A stretch of DNA of 64,000 nt from Corynebacterium pacaense. Lineage in GTDB: Bacteria > Actinomycetota > Actinomycetes > Mycobacteriales > Mycobacteriaceae. This document shows positions 26,163-35,329 of the stretch, in pieces. Each line of letters begins with the position of its first letter. The first letter of the stretch is position 1. Both the position numbers and the translations under genes were made by a program. The DNA lies in contig NZ_LT821239.1 in assembly GCF_900169525.1 (NCBI RefSeq), positions 186,001 to 250,000 on the forward strand, in the 5' to 3' direction. The notes beneath the pieces are model-generated. The model had not been told where the DNA came from, ran no database searches, and worked only from the letters and a program-made list of their open reading frames with translations.

Positions 26163-29024
26163 TTATTTCACCACCAGGTTGACCATCCGCCCGGGAACCA
26201 CGATCTTCTTGACGATGTTCCTACCCTCGGTGTTGGCGATAACCTTGCCATCGGCGAGTGCGGCGTCGATGATCTCCTCCTGGGAGGCATCGGCGGCAAC
26301 CGTGATTCGGCTGCGCACCTTGCCATTAATCTGAACCGGCAATTCGATCTCATCGTCCCTGAGCCACTTCTCATCGAAGGTGGGGAAGGGCTCGTAGGTG
26401 ATGGTGTCCCCGTTTCCGAGCCGTTTCCACAGTTCCTCCGCGATGTGGGGTGCGATGGGCGACACCATCACGAGCAGCGGTGTGACCGCCGCCGCGGGCA
26501 CCTCGCCCGGGTAGGTCTTGGTGAGATAGTTGACGTACTCGATGAGTTTGGCCACCACCGTGTTCACACGCAGGTTGGCGTAATCCTCACGGACCCCCGC
26601 AACCGTACGGTGCAGCGCCTTGTTGTCCTCGTCGCTGAGTGGCAGATCTGTGGTGAGGATGGAACCGCTGTCCTCATCGACGATCAGCCGCCACAGTCGC
26701 TGGAGGAAGCGCTGAGCACCGACGACGTCCTTGGTCGCCCAGGGGCGTGAGGTGTCCAGGGGCCCCATGGACATTTCATAGACGCGCAGGGTGTCCGCGC
26801 CGTAGTTCTCGCAGATGTCATCCGGTGCGACGGCATTCTTCAGGGACTTGCCCATCTTGCCGTATTCCTGGTTGACCTCCTTGCCGTCAAAGTAGAACCG
26901 GCCGTCCTTTTCCTCCACGCTTTCCGCCGGCACGTAGACGCCACGGGAATCGGTGTAGGCGAACGCCTGGATGTAACCCTGGTTGTACAGGCGGCGGTAG
27001 GGCTCACTGGAGGTGACATACCCCAGATCAAAGAGCACCTTGTGCCAGAAGCGGGAGTACAGCAGGTGCAGTACCGCATGCTCGACACCGCCGACGTAGA
27101 GGTCCACGCCACCCGGGTCATTCGGACCATGAACGTCGGGGCGGGGTCCGGTCCAGTAGCGCTCATTGTCTATGTTGCAGAACTGCTCGGAGTTGGTCGG
27201 ATCTATGTACCGGAGCTGGTACCAGGATGAACCGGCCCACTGTGGCATGACGTTGGTGTCCCTGGTGTACTTCTTCACCCCGTCGCCGAGATCCAGTTCA
27301 ACCTCCACCCACTCCCTTGCCTTCGCCAGGGGAGGGGAGGGTTCGGAATCCGCATCCTCCGGGTCGAAGGACACCGGCTTGTAGTCCTCGACCTCGGGCA
27401 GCTCGACGGGGAGCATGGACTCGGGCAGTGCATGGGCGACCCCGCTCTCGTCGTAGACAATCGGGAAGGGCTCACCCCAGTAGCGCTGGCGGGCGAAGAG
27501 CCAGTCGCGCAACTTGTACTGGATGGTGCCGCGGCCGAGGTGCCTGCTATCCAGCCACTCGATGGTCGCAGCCACGGCTTCGGACTTGGCCAGACCGTTG
27601 ATATCAAGACCCTGGTCATTGGCCGAGTTCACGGCGGTTCCGGAGTCGGTGAAGGCGGCCTCGGCGATGTTGCCACCTGCCACAACCTCCCTGATGGGAA
27701 GGCCGAAAACCTTTGCGAACTCATAGTCGCGCTCATCGTGGGCGGGAACGGCCATGATCGCGCCGGTACCGTATCCGGTGAGCACGTAGTCTGCGATGAA
27801 CACGGGGATCTTCTCGCCGTTGACCGGGTTCGTGGCGTAGGCGCCGAGGAACACTCCGGTCTTGTCCTTGTTCTCCTGGCGCTCCAGGTCCGATTTGGCT
27901 GCGATTCCAGCGCGGTAGGCGGCAACCGCCGACGCCGGATCGTTCCGGTCGTTCGTCCAGTGGGGGTCGACGCCCTCGAAGGATCCCGAGCCGCTTGCCA
28001 CCAGGGCGTCGACAAGCGGGTGCTCCGGCGCCAGGACCATGTAGGTGACCCCGAAGAGGGTGTCCGGGCGGGTTGTGAACACCGTGATGGTCTCACCCTC
28101 ACAGGTGAAATCCACCTCGGCGCCACGCGAACGGCCGATCCAGTTGCGCTGCATCGACTTGACCTTCTCCGGCCAGTCGAGCAGTTCCAGATCGTCGATG
28201 AGGCGGTCGGAATAGGCGGTGATGCGCATCATCCACTGCGAGAGGTTCTTGCGGAAGACCGGAAAGTTGCCGCGCTCGGAGCGTCCATCCGCGGTGACCT
28301 CCTCATTGGCAAGCACGGTACCCAGACCGGGGCACCAGTTCACCGTGGAGTTCGAGCGGTAGACCAGGCGGAAGCCGTCAACGACCTGCTGCTTCTCTGC
28401 GGCGGCCAAGGAGTTGTAGTCCGAGCCGTCCCTCGGCGCGAGCTCCCCGGACTCCAGCAGCGGGTAGAGCTCCGCAATCGGCCGTGCCCTCTGCAGCTCC
28501 TCATCGAACCAGGAATTGAAGATCTGCAGAAAGATCCACTGGGTCCACCTGTAGAACTCGGGGTCGGTGGTGGCCACCGAACGCCGCGGATCATGCCCCA
28601 GGCCCAGCGCGCCGAGCTGGTGCCGCATGTTCTCGATGTTGGCCATGGTGGTGGTACGTGGATGCGTACCCGTCTGGATTGCGTACTGCTCCGCGGGCAG
28701 ACCGAAGGAATCATATCCGAGCGTATGCAGCACGTTCTTGCCGAGCATCCGGTTGTACCTGGCGAAAACATCGGTGGCGATGTACCCGAGCGGATGCCCG
28801 ACATGCAGGCCGGCACCGGAGGGGTAGGGGAACATATCCTGAACGAAAAGCTTGTCCTCCGGCAGTGTGTGGCCGTCCTCGGGAGCCAGATCACCTACCG
28901 GGTTGGGTGCGTTGAACGTACCTTTGTCCAGCCAGTAGTTCTGCCACTCGCCCTCGATCCTGTTCGCCAGCTCGGGGGTGTAGCGGTGAGCCGGAGTTGA
29001 GGTGCCATCACTCGGATTCGTCAT
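26163..29024 (-). CDS. leuS: leucyl-tRNA synthetase
   Basis: A 953-residue class I synthetase. It has the HVGHPLGY signature (HIGH equivalent, residues 74-77), the CP1 editing domain, a KMGKS motif in place of KMSKS (common in actinobacterial LeuRS, to my knowledge) and the C-terminal tRNA-binding domain. The ATG 29024 is eight bases behind a TACACT -10 box (29038-29033) with no ribosome site, so it is probably leaderless. One exact copy of the dispersed 12-mer lies in the coding sequence (28006-28017, Leu-Val-Asp-Ala). Confidence 0.97.
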   Translation of the reverse strand: MTNPSDGTSTPAHRYTPELANRIEGEWQNYWLDKGTFNAPNPVGDLAPEDGHTLPEDKLFVQDMFPYPSGAGLHVGHPLGYIATDVFARYNRMLGKNVLHTLGYDSFGLPAEQYAIQTGTHPRTTTMANIENMRHQLGALGLGHDPRRSVATTDPEFYRWTQWIFLQIFNSWFDEELQRARPIAELYPLLESGELAPRDGSDYNSLAAAEKQQVVDGFRLVYRSNSTVNWCPGLGTVLANEEVTADGRSERGNFPVFRKNLSQWMMRITAYSDRLIDDLELLDWPEKVKSMQRNWIGRSRGAEVDFTCEGETITVFTTRPDTLFGVTYMVLAPEHPLVDALVASGSGSFEGVDPHWTNDRNDPASAVAAYRAGIAAKSDLERQENKDKTGVFLGAYATNPVNGEKIPVFIADYVLTGYGTGAIMAVPAHDERDYEFAKVFGLPIREVVAGGNIAEAAFTDSGTAVNSANDQGLDINGLAKSEAVAATIEWLDSRHLGRGTIQYKLRDWLFARQRYWGEPFPIVYDESGVAHALPESMLPVELPEVEDYKPVSFDPEDADSEPSPPLAKAREWVEVELDLGDGVKKYTRDTNVMPQWAGSSWYQLRYIDPTNSEQFCNIDNERYWTGPRPDVHGPNDPGGVDLYVGGVEHAVLHLLYSRFWHKVLFDLGYVTSSEPYRRLYNQGYIQAFAYTDSRGVYVPAESVEEKDGRFYFDGKEVNQEYGKMGKSLKNAVAPDDICENYGADTLRVYEMSMGPLDTSRPWATKDVVGAQRFLQRLWRLIVDEDSGSILTTDLPLSDEDNKALHRTVAGVREDYANLRVNTVVAKLIEYVNYLTKTYPGEVPAAAVTPLLVMVSPIAPHIAEELWKRLGNGDTITYEPFPTFDEKWLRDDEIELPVQINGKVRSRITVAADASQEEIIDAALADGKVIANTEGRNIVKKIVVPGRMVNLVVK

Positions 29025-29089
29025 GGTTAGACAGTGTAGTAGGTGGGGTGGACATCCACTGTCTCAGGTTCTGCGCCACCGGCACCCCT

Positions 29090-29101
29090 GCTTGTCGACG
29101 C
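29090..29101 (-). repeat. intergenic copy of dispersed 12-mer GCTTGTCGACGC
   Basis: Exact copy between leuS and higA, extended to GCTTGTCGACGCCC as in five of the eight copies. It is about 50 bases upstream of the leuS -10 box, so it is not obviously part of that promoter. Confidence 0.6.
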
Positions 29102-29145
29102 CCCCGCCCGGGGTACGTGCCGGGGCCCGCCGGGACGGCCGGTCT

Positions 29146-29523
29146 CTAGGCCCGCTCCTCGATCGGGTTGAGATCCCGGTGTCCCAGGCCGGCGTGGGGT
29201 TCAATCGCCTCGAGGGTCTCCCTGTGTGCCAGGTAGGCCACGGAGAGATCGTAGTGTGCCTGGAGGGTGAGCCAGAACCGGGGGTCGGGGCCCAGGTAGG
29301 CCGCCAGCCGCAGCGCGGTGTCGGCGGTGATCGCACGCTTCCCGTGGATGATCTCATTGATCCGGCGCGGTGGCACGCCGATAGCACGGGCGAGTCCGTT
29401 CTGGCTGAGACCGAGCGGCTCCATGAACTCCTGGCTCAGAATCTCCCCCGGCCTCACCGGTCGGGAATCCGACCCCCCCTGCGGTGCGTCAGCGCGTCGC
29501 CCCACCATATCGCCCCCTGTCAT
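29146..29523 (-). CDS. higA: HigA-type antitoxin, no toxin partner
   Basis: A 125-residue XRE-family protein matching the HigA/VapI group: RPGEILSQEFMEPLGLSQNGLARAIGVPPRRINEIIHGKRAITADTALRLAAYLG is the helix-turn-helix core, followed by the family GPDPRFWLTLQAHYDL. A HigB toxin would be expected just upstream, but only 181 bases separate it from the FAH hydrolase gene and no toxin frame is present, so it appears orphan. Start could be ATG 29523 or the in-frame ATG 29508, which has a GGGGG ribosome site. Confidence 0.88.
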   Translation of the reverse strand: MTGGDMVGRRADAPQGGSDSRPVRPGEILSQEFMEPLGLSQNGLARAIGVPPRRINEIIHGKRAITADTALRLAAYLGPDPRFWLTLQAHYDLSVAYLAHRETLEAIEPHAGLGHRDLNPIEERA

Positions 29524-29540
29524 TGACTGTTGAAAAGATC

Positions 29541-29617
29541 ATTATAACGCACAGCGTTATAGTCCATGACATGGGCCACACTATGGCTCCCATCTGCATC
29601 ATAACGTGCTGCGTCAT
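29541..29617 (-). promoter_or_regulatory. higA promoter with two operator-like repeats
   Basis: A consensus TATAAT -10 (minus strand, 29546-29541) is overlapped by the palindrome TATAACG-CACAG-CGTTATA (29543-29561). A second, degenerate copy, ATAACG-TGCTG-CGTCAT (29601-29617), lies 57 bases further upstream. Overlap with the -10 box fits autorepression by HigA. Confidence 0.65.
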
Positions 29618-29704
29618 AGCGATGGCCGGCAGTGTCAGCCATGACGCGGAGCGCATTGGCGGGGCACGGAACGGCGCCTATGGAACACCCCGATCCCGGT
29701 ATTC

Positions 29705-30535
29705 CTACCGCTCGAATACCGTCCGGTTCGCTATGTGGCCCAGCCCCTCGATCTCGATTCTGACCACCTCGCCGTCGCGGATGTAGCGCTTCGGATTTCG
29801 GGCGTGACCAACCCCGCCCGGCGTTCCGGTCGCGATGACATCACCCGGGTCCAGCGGGTAGATGTGGCTGATGTATTCGATCAGCTTCTCCGGAGGAAAG
29901 ACAAGATCGTCGGTGGGAGTCGACTGCATAAGCTCCCCCTCGAGATGGGTCCTCAGCCCGCCACCGGGCTGGAAGGAGTCGGCGGTGGTGAGCCAGGGTC
30001 CGAAACCGGCGGTCCTTTCCAGGGACTTGCCCTGGTGCCACTGCAGGGTGGCGTACTGGTAGTCACGGGCCGTGTAGTCATTGATCACCGCGTAGCCGGC
30101 GATGTAGTCGGCGGCCTCCGCCTCCCGAACCCGGCGCGCACGCTTTCCAATCACCACCGCCATCTCACCCTCCCAGTCGAGGGCACTTCTCGCCCATTCG
30201 GGAACCACAACGTCATCGAAGGGCCCTGTCAGTGCATCGGGAAACTTGATGAACAGAGTGGGGACGCCGGGCAGCTCGCGCCCCATCTCCCTGATGTGGT
30301 TGGCGTAGTTCAATCCGACGCAGATGACCTTTCTCGGCGAAGGGAGCGCGGCGTCTAGGTCGGTGGGGGAGAAGGTGAGCGGTGTGCTGTCGGCGTCCTC
30401 TGCGACCCGCCGCCATTCAGGGTCGAGGAGGAGCTCGCTCACGCTGCGGTATCCGGTGATGGGTACCGCGGTGTTCTCGCCTTCAACGCGGGCTGCGGTG
30501 GTGGTACCTGCGGTGCGGATGGTGGCCAGACGCAT
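29705..30535 (-). CDS. fumarylacetoacetate hydrolase (FAH) family protein
   Basis: A 276-residue FAH-fold enzyme. The metal-binding core is visible as [32 protein letters not shown] and NDYTARDYQ, with the C-terminal [13 protein letters not shown]. Relatives are acylpyruvases, 2-oxo-hept-3-ene-1,7-dioate hydratases and oxaloacetate tautomerases/decarboxylases; the substrate is not determined. AAGGA precedes ATG 30535. It is not next to an aromatic-degradation cluster. Confidence 0.88.
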   Translation of the reverse strand: MRLATIRTAGTTTAARVEGENTAVPITGYRSVSELLLDPEWRRVAEDADSTPLTFSPTDLDAALPSPRKVICVGLNYANHIREMGRELPGVPTLFIKFPDALTGPFDDVVVPEWARSALDWEGEMAVVIGKRARRVREAEAADYIAGYAVINDYTARDYQYATLQWHQGKSLERTAGFGPWLTTADSFQPGGGLRTHLEGELMQSTPTDDLVFPPEKLIEYISHIYPLDPGDVIATGTPGGVGHARNPKRYIRDGEVVRIEIEGLGHIANRTVFER

Positions 30536-30655
30536 GGTGTGAGTCCTTCCGGTACTGGGTGATTGCGGTATCGATGTCCATGATAGGAGCCGGGCACCGA
30601 ATCATCGCGGGATGAACCGTCCGGATCGGGCCCACTCCACGCTGCAGAGATGAGG

Positions 30656-30683
30656 ATGCCCCACCGCAAGAGCGGTGGGGCAT
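30656..30683. terminator. 12-bp hairpin downstream of dicarboxylate symporter gene
   Basis: ATGCCCCACCGC (30656-30667), loop AAGA, then its exact complement (30672-30683). It lies 18 bases after the symporter stop on the minus strand, with only a weak pyrimidine run beyond. Likely terminator, also upstream of the FAH gene. Confidence 0.65.
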
Positions 30684-30701
30684 GGGAAAGCCCGGCTGGT
30701 G

Positions 30702-31931
30702 CTATTGCCTGCCCTCCGCCGTGGTTGCGTCCACCAGGACGTCCTCGTCGGGGGACTCCTTGATTTTGCCCTTCGCGTACTTGTTCACGATGATCGCGAT
30801 CGCCCCGTCGCCGGTGACGTTGGCTGCGGTTCCGAAGGAATCAATGGCGATGTACGCGGCGATCATCAGTGCGACCTGCTCGGTGTCGAATCCCAGCATG
30901 GAGGCGAGCAGACCGGTCGCGGCCATGATCGCGCCGCCGGGAACACCGGGGGCTGCGATCATCGTGATGCCGAGCATGAGAAGGAAGCCGATTGCCAGGG
31001 GGGTGCTGACCTCGATGTCGTAGATGAACACCACGGCGAAGGCGAAGAGGGTGATTTTCAACATCGATCCGGCCAGGTGAATAGTTGCGCAGAGGGGCAC
31101 AACGAGTCCCGCCACGTTGGTGTCCACACCATTTTTCAGTGTCTGGGCGTAGGTCACCGGAATCGTGGCCGCGGAGGAGGAGGTTCCCAGTGCCGTGGCA
31201 TAGGCCGGAAGCATGTTCTTAAACATTGGCCACGGATTCTGCCGGGCCACTATGCCTGCGATAGCGTACTGGATCGCCAGGAGAACGACGGTACCGATGA
31301 CCGCGAGAATAAGCACCTTGCCGAATGCCGACATGATGTCCAGAAGTCCGCCGTTCATGCCGAGACCGAGGAATATGCCGAAGATGAACAGCGGGAGAAG
31401 GGGGATAACGAAGGAGGAGATAACCTTCATCACCACGCGCTCGAGATCCTGCGTGACCTTGAGCAGGGTATCCGACTTGACCGCAGTCATGGCAACGCCC
31501 AGGGCGAAGGCGAGCAGCAGCGCGGTCATGGTCTCGAAGGGCGGCGGCATCTCGATATCGAAATAGGGGACCAGGGCATCGGCATCCAGATCCACCCCGG
31601 CAACATTGATGCTATCCGCGAGCAGCCACGGATAGAGAAGGTGTGCGGCCCCGTAGGCCAGCAGTCCGGCCATGATGGTGGAGGCATAAGCGATCCCGGT
31701 GGTGATTGCCAGCCATTTTCCCGCACCGCGGCCCAATCCGGCAATGGCGGGGGTGATCAGGGAAAAGATCAGAACTGGGATGAAAAAACTGAGGAAGTTT
31801 CCGAACAGGCCGTTGAATGTGGTGAAGATCTGCGCGAGCCACACGGGGAAAAAGAGGCTGCACAGAATTCCGAGGATGATCGCCACGATCACCCGGAACA
31901 GGAGTGAGGAGCTCAAACGCTTTAGGTCCAT
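30702..31931 (-). CDS. dicarboxylate/amino acid:cation symporter (DAACS)
   Basis: A 409-residue symporter of the DctA/GltP/SstT fold with eight helices and two re-entrant loops. Family motifs include the serine-rich loop ALGTSSSAATIPVT and a loop with PGVPGGAIMAATGLLA and the helix-8 NVTGDGAIAIIVNK. Substrates are typically C4-dicarboxylates, glutamate/aspartate or serine; not resolved here. AGGA lies six to seven bases before ATG 31931. Confidence 0.92.
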   Translation of the reverse strand: MDLKRLSSSLLFRVIVAIILGILCSLFFPVWLAQIFTTFNGLFGNFLSFFIPVLIFSLITPAIAGLGRGAGKWLAITTGIAYASTIMAGLLAYGAAHLLYPWLLADSINVAGVDLDADALVPYFDIEMPPPFETMTALLLAFALGVAMTAVKSDTLLKVTQDLERVVMKVISSFVIPLLPLFIFGIFLGLGMNGGLLDIMSAFGKVLILAVIGTVVLLAIQYAIAGIVARQNPWPMFKNMLPAYATALGTSSSAATIPVTYAQTLKNGVDTNVAGLVVPLCATIHLAGSMLKITLFAFAVVFIYDIEVSTPLAIGFLLMLGITMIAAPGVPGGAIMAATGLLASMLGFDTEQVALMIAAYIAIDSFGTAANVTGDGAIAIIVNKYAKGKIKESPDEDVLVDATTAEGRQ

Positions 31932-32252
31932 TGTTGTTCCTACGTTGGTCAGGGGATTTGGGAATTACTCTCGCCGGAGACCGTGGATGCCACCGGACCG
32001 GGGTCCGCCCACGCCTTTCAGGGGATGTGAGAGGGTTGGTGCGACGAGTACAGCCTCACTGATTGGTGGGTGCGCCAGCCAGTTGCGACGAGTGTCAGGG
32101 TACTGCAACCTGGGAAATCAACCTATTCTTCCGGGCGGAATGAATCCCTTCGGTGAGAATGCTCACGTACCGCCCCGCTCCGAGGGTTCCTCGCCGATGT
32201 GGCACGCGGGCGTGTGCGGTCGAGGAATGCCGCGGGGGATAGAGTGGTTGAT
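31932..32252. promoter_or_regulatory. divergent symporter / SdpI-like promoter region
   Basis: A 321-base gene-free region. The word TGCGACGAGT occurs twice in direct orientation (32040-32049 and 32094-32103). TAGAGT (32240-32245) is the -10 box of the downstream plus-strand gene. I see no convincing small frame. Confidence 0.4.
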
Positions 32253-32744
32253 ATGACGGTGATTGGCATTATCCTGGGTAGCCTTTTCGGCGCCCTCGCA
32301 TTCTTACTCATTGTGACTGGCGTTCTGGCCTGGACGGCCAAACTGCCCGGCAACCCGGCCGTCGGTATCCGGGTTCCCGAGGTACGGAAATCGCAGGATC
32401 TGTGGGAAATGGCGCACCGCGTCGCCGGCCCGCTGTGGACGCTTGCCGGCGTCAGCCTGGGCATCGCCTCGATGATCGCCTTCATAGCCGGAAGCTGGAT
32501 GTGGATCATCGTTGTTGCGGCCGTGATCGCCTCCCTGGTGTTCATCGGGATGGGCGCGGGAATGGGTGCCCACACGGTGGCCATGGTGGACGCGAAACGT
32601 CACAGTGAGGAAATAAGGGCGGCCAGAGATGCCCACCCGGAGTTGCCAGTGGAGCGTCCCGAGCCGGAACCTATGGAGGAGGCACCAAAGCCCCCGGTCG
32701 ATCTTGATGCACTCAGGCGCGCGATGCGCAATTCCGCCGAGTGA
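32253..32744 (+). CDS. SdpI/YhfL-like membrane protein
   Basis: A 163-residue protein with three membrane segments (about residues 5-27, 58-78 and 80-103) and the KLPGNPAVGIRVPEVRKSQDLWEMAHRVAGPLW motif typical of SdpI-related proteins. The cytoplasmic tail is acidic and proline-rich. SdpI is an immunity protein in Bacillus; no partner toxin lies here, so the function is open. The frame begins further upstream, but a TAGAGT -10 box ends seven bases before ATG 32253, so that ATG is taken as a leaderless start. Confidence 0.8.
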   Translation: MTVIGIILGSLFGALAFLLIVTGVLAWTAKLPGNPAVGIRVPEVRKSQDLWEMAHRVAGPLWTLAGVSLGIASMIAFIAGSWMWIIVVAAVIASLVFIGMGAGMGAHTVAMVDAKRHSEEIRAARDAHPELPVERPEPEPMEEAPKPPVDLDALRRAMRNSAE

Positions 32745-32833
32745 TTCAATGGGACGGACGGGCCGGGGGAGAGGGGCGGGAAAAATCCGATCCGCGGGGA
32801 CAAACCTCCTACTTGGTGATAGGGTGTTATCTC

Positions 32834-32887
32834 GTGAACAACTTCTGTCAATTCCCCGGCACCCAGTGGTGGTGGCGCGCTAAATGA
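32834..32887 (+). CDS. trpL: trp leader peptide
   Basis: GTG 32834 opens a 17-codon frame, MNNFCQFPGTQWWWRAK, with three consecutive Trp codons at 32867-32875. Ribosome stalling there when charged tRNA-Trp is scarce would favour the antiterminator over the downstream terminator. A TAGGGT -10 candidate (32820-32825) ends eight bases before the GTG, so the leader itself is probably translated from a leaderless 5' end. Confidence 0.9.
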   Translation: MNNFCQFPGTQWWWRAK

Positions 32888-32967
32888 GCGGGCCTGACAC
32901 CACGTTGTAATCACACTGAAGGATTTCAAGGCTCGTGCACTTCGTTCGACGAAGAAGCGGGCCTTTT
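32867..32967 (+). promoter_or_regulatory. trp attenuator
   Basis: Four pairing segments can be read. Segment 1 (Trp codons, GTGGTG) pairs with segment 2 (CACCAC, 32898-32903). Segment 2 also holds GCGGGCCT (32888-32895), which can pair with segment 3, AAGGCTCG (32928-32935). Segment 3 pairs with segment 4, CGGGCCTTTT (32958-32967), around an inner CTTCG/CGAAG stem, giving a terminator with a short T run. GCGGGCCT recurs identically in segment 4, the classic mutually exclusive arrangement. Confidence 0.85.
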
Positions 32968-33111
32968 GTGGTTCCGGATCGAGTTCCGGATGCACAGGCG
33001 GCAAGCCACGGAGTCGGACGAAGCTCAGTCAATTAAATTGAGTATCGTCCCCGAAGGAAAGGCTCCGCCCCCGATGTCCATCAACACACGATCCACGCAG
33101 GTGAGCACCGT

Positions 33112-34680
33112 ATGAGTGCCACCCCCTCCGTCGTTTCCCTGGATGTCCGCTATCACGAGGACGCCGCCAGTCTCTTCGCCCATCTCGGCGGTACGGCGGC
33201 CGATGACTCGGCACTGCTCGAGAGCGCTGATATCACCACCAGAAACGGCATTTCCTCCCTGGCACTGCTCAAGGGCTCCGTCCGGGTCACGTGCAGGGGA
33301 CAGCAGGTGACCGCGGAGTCACTGAGCGCCTCCGGAGAAGCCATTGTCCTCCGGCTCGGCGAGCAGCTGGCACCCTATCTACGGTCGCGGACGACCGGGG
33401 GGGCCGTTTTCGAGTTCCCGGTCTCCGATGCGGTGGATGAACGAGAACGCCTCACCGCGGTGAGCACCATCGAGGTCCTCCGCAGGCTGCAACTTGATTC
33501 CGGTGTGGAGGATCCCGCCCTGCCACTGGTGATGGGTGGTTTCTCCTTCGATTACCTGGAGACCTTTGAGGAGCTGCCCGCCGTCGGGGAATCAGTGAAC
33601 ACCTACCCCGACTACCAGTTCCTGGTCGCCGAGATCATCCTGGACATCAACCACCAGGAGAAGAGCGCCACCCTCAGGGGCGTCTCCATCGACCCGCAGT
33701 CCCTGACCTCGGAGCTGGAGATGCTGGCACGGCGCATCGACCGCGCACTGCCAGGAACCTCGGATGCCTACCGGGGCAGTGCCGGGGACACCGATGTCCT
33801 CCGCGTCACCGCCGATATTCCCGATGCGGAGTTCCGCGCGCAGATCACCGGATTGAAGCGAAACATCCACAACGGCGACATCTACCAGGTCGTTCCCGCG
33901 CGTACCTTCACCGCGGACTGCCCCGATGCCTTCGCCGCCTATCTGCAGCTGCGCGCAACGAACCCGAGCCCGTATATGTTCTACATCCGCGGCCTCCACG
34001 ACGGCAGCAGCTATGAGCTCTTCGGGGCCTCGCCCGAGTCCAACCTGAAATTCAGCGCCCACGACCGTGAGCTGCAGCTCTATCCCATCGCCGGGACCAG
34101 GCCAAGGGGTTTGAACGCTGACGGGAGCATCAATCACGAGCTGGATATCCGCAATGAACTGGATATGCGCACCGATGCCAAGGAGATCGCCGAGCACACC
34201 ATGCTGGTGGATCTGGCCCGCAACGACCTCGCCCGGGTGGCCGTTCCGGCATCCCGGCGCGTGGCGGACCTGCTGCAGGTGGACCGCTATTCCCGGGTCA
34301 TGCACCTGGTCTCCCGGGTGACGGCGACACTGCATCCGGATCTTGATGCGCTCGACGCCTACCGGGCCTGCATGAACATGGGTACTCTCACCGGTGCGCC
34401 CAAACTGCGCGCCATGGAGCTGCTCCGTGGCGTCGAGAAGCATCGTCGTGGCTCCTACGGCGGGGCCGTGGGCTACCTGCGGGGCAACGGTGACATGGAC
34501 AACTGCATCGTCATCCGTTCGGCCTTCGTCCGTGACGGTGTGGCCGCCGTGCAGGCGGGTGCCGGCGTGGTCCGGGATTCGAATCCGCAGTCCGAGGCCG
34601 ATGAGACCCTGCACAAGGCCTATGCGGTGCTCAACGCGATCGCGCTCGCTTCCTCTTCCACCCTGGAGGTCATCCGATGA
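33112..34680 (+). CDS. trpE: anthranilate synthase component I
   Basis: A 522-residue chorismate-utilising enzyme, first step of tryptophan synthesis: chorismate plus ammonia from TrpG gives anthranilate. The C-terminal chorismate domain has IYQVVPARTF, FGASPESNLKF, PIAGTRPRG, EHTMLVDLARNDL and GTLTGAPKLRAMEL. The N-terminal half should carry the tryptophan feedback site. A 13-codon frame (33074-33115) ends in an ATGA overlap with its start. The stop overlaps trpG. Confidence 0.97.
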   Translation: MSATPSVVSLDVRYHEDAASLFAHLGGTAADDSALLESADITTRNGISSLALLKGSVRVTCRGQQVTAESLSASGEAIVLRLGEQLAPYLRSRTTGGAVFEFPVSDAVDERERLTAVSTIEVLRRLQLDSGVEDPALPLVMGGFSFDYLETFEELPAVGESVNTYPDYQFLVAEIILDINHQEKSATLRGVSIDPQSLTSELEMLARRIDRALPGTSDAYRGSAGDTDVLRVTADIPDAEFRAQITGLKRNIHNGDIYQVVPARTFTADCPDAFAAYLQLRATNPSPYMFYIRGLHDGSSYELFGASPESNLKFSAHDRELQLYPIAGTRPRGLNADGSINHELDIRNELDMRTDAKEIAEHTMLVDLARNDLARVAVPASRRVADLLQVDRYSRVMHLVSRVTATLHPDLDALDAYRACMNMGTLTGAPKLRAMELLRGVEKHRRGSYGGAVGYLRGNGDMDNCIVIRSAFVRDGVAAVQAGAGVVRDSNPQSEADETLHKAYAVLNAIALASSSTLEVIR

Positions 34681-35324
34681 CTCATGTCGTTCTGATCGAC
34701 AATCACGATTCCTTCGTCTACAACCTCGTCGACGCCTTCGCCGTCGCAGGGTATGACTGCACGGTTTTCCGCAACACCGTGCCCGTGGAGACGGTTCTCG
34801 CAGCTGATCCTGACCTGATCTGCCTCTCACCCGGTCCGGGTTACCCCCACGATTCCGGATTCATGATGGATCTGATCGGGCAAACCCTGGGCAGTGTCCC
34901 GCTGCTCGGTATCTGCCTGGGTTACCAGGCGCTGATCGAGTACCACGGGGGCACCGTTGAACCCTGCGGCCCGGTCCACGGCACCACCGACCGGATGCTG
35001 CTTAACGACGCCGGCGTCGCACACCCGGTCTTCGCGGGACTGGCCACCGACATCGAACCGGATAGACCGGATGTGCCCGGCCGTCTGGTTCCGGTCGGAC
35101 GCTACCATTCGCTCGGTTGTGTACGGGCGCCCGCGGGCATCGTTGCGCTGGCGACGTGCGCCTCCGATATCGGCGATGTGATCATGGCCGCGGAGACCGA
35201 TGACGGAATGGCGATCGGCCTGCAGTTCCATCCCGAATCCGTCCTCAGCCCGACGGGACCGGTGATTCTGAGCAGATGCGTGGATGCACTGTTGGACAAG
35301 ACGAACAAAGACAAGGACAAGTGA
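34677..35324 (+). CDS. trpG: anthranilate synthase component II (glutamine amidotransferase)
   Basis: A 215-residue class I glutaminase that feeds ammonia to TrpE. The catalytic Cys is in LLGICLGYQ and the His-Glu pair in LQFHPESVLS. The oxyanion motif is SPGPGYP. ATG 34677 overlaps the trpE stop, giving a fixed stoichiometry. The C-terminus is a short Lys/Asp run. Confidence 0.96.
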   Translation: MTHVVLIDNHDSFVYNLVDAFAVAGYDCTVFRNTVPVETVLAADPDLICLSPGPGYPHDSGFMMDLIGQTLGSVPLLGICLGYQALIEYHGGTVEPCGPVHGTTDRMLLNDAGVAHPVFAGLATDIEPDRPDVPGRLVPVGRYHSLGCVRAPAGIVALATCASDIGDVIMAAETDDGMAIGLQFHPESVLSPTGPVILSRCVDALLDKTNKDKDK

Positions 35325-35329
35325 GCGCA

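Noticed and set aside
29524..29704. Possible HigB toxin upstream of higA
   Set aside because: 181 bases are too short for the usual 90-residue toxin and no frame shows its motifs.
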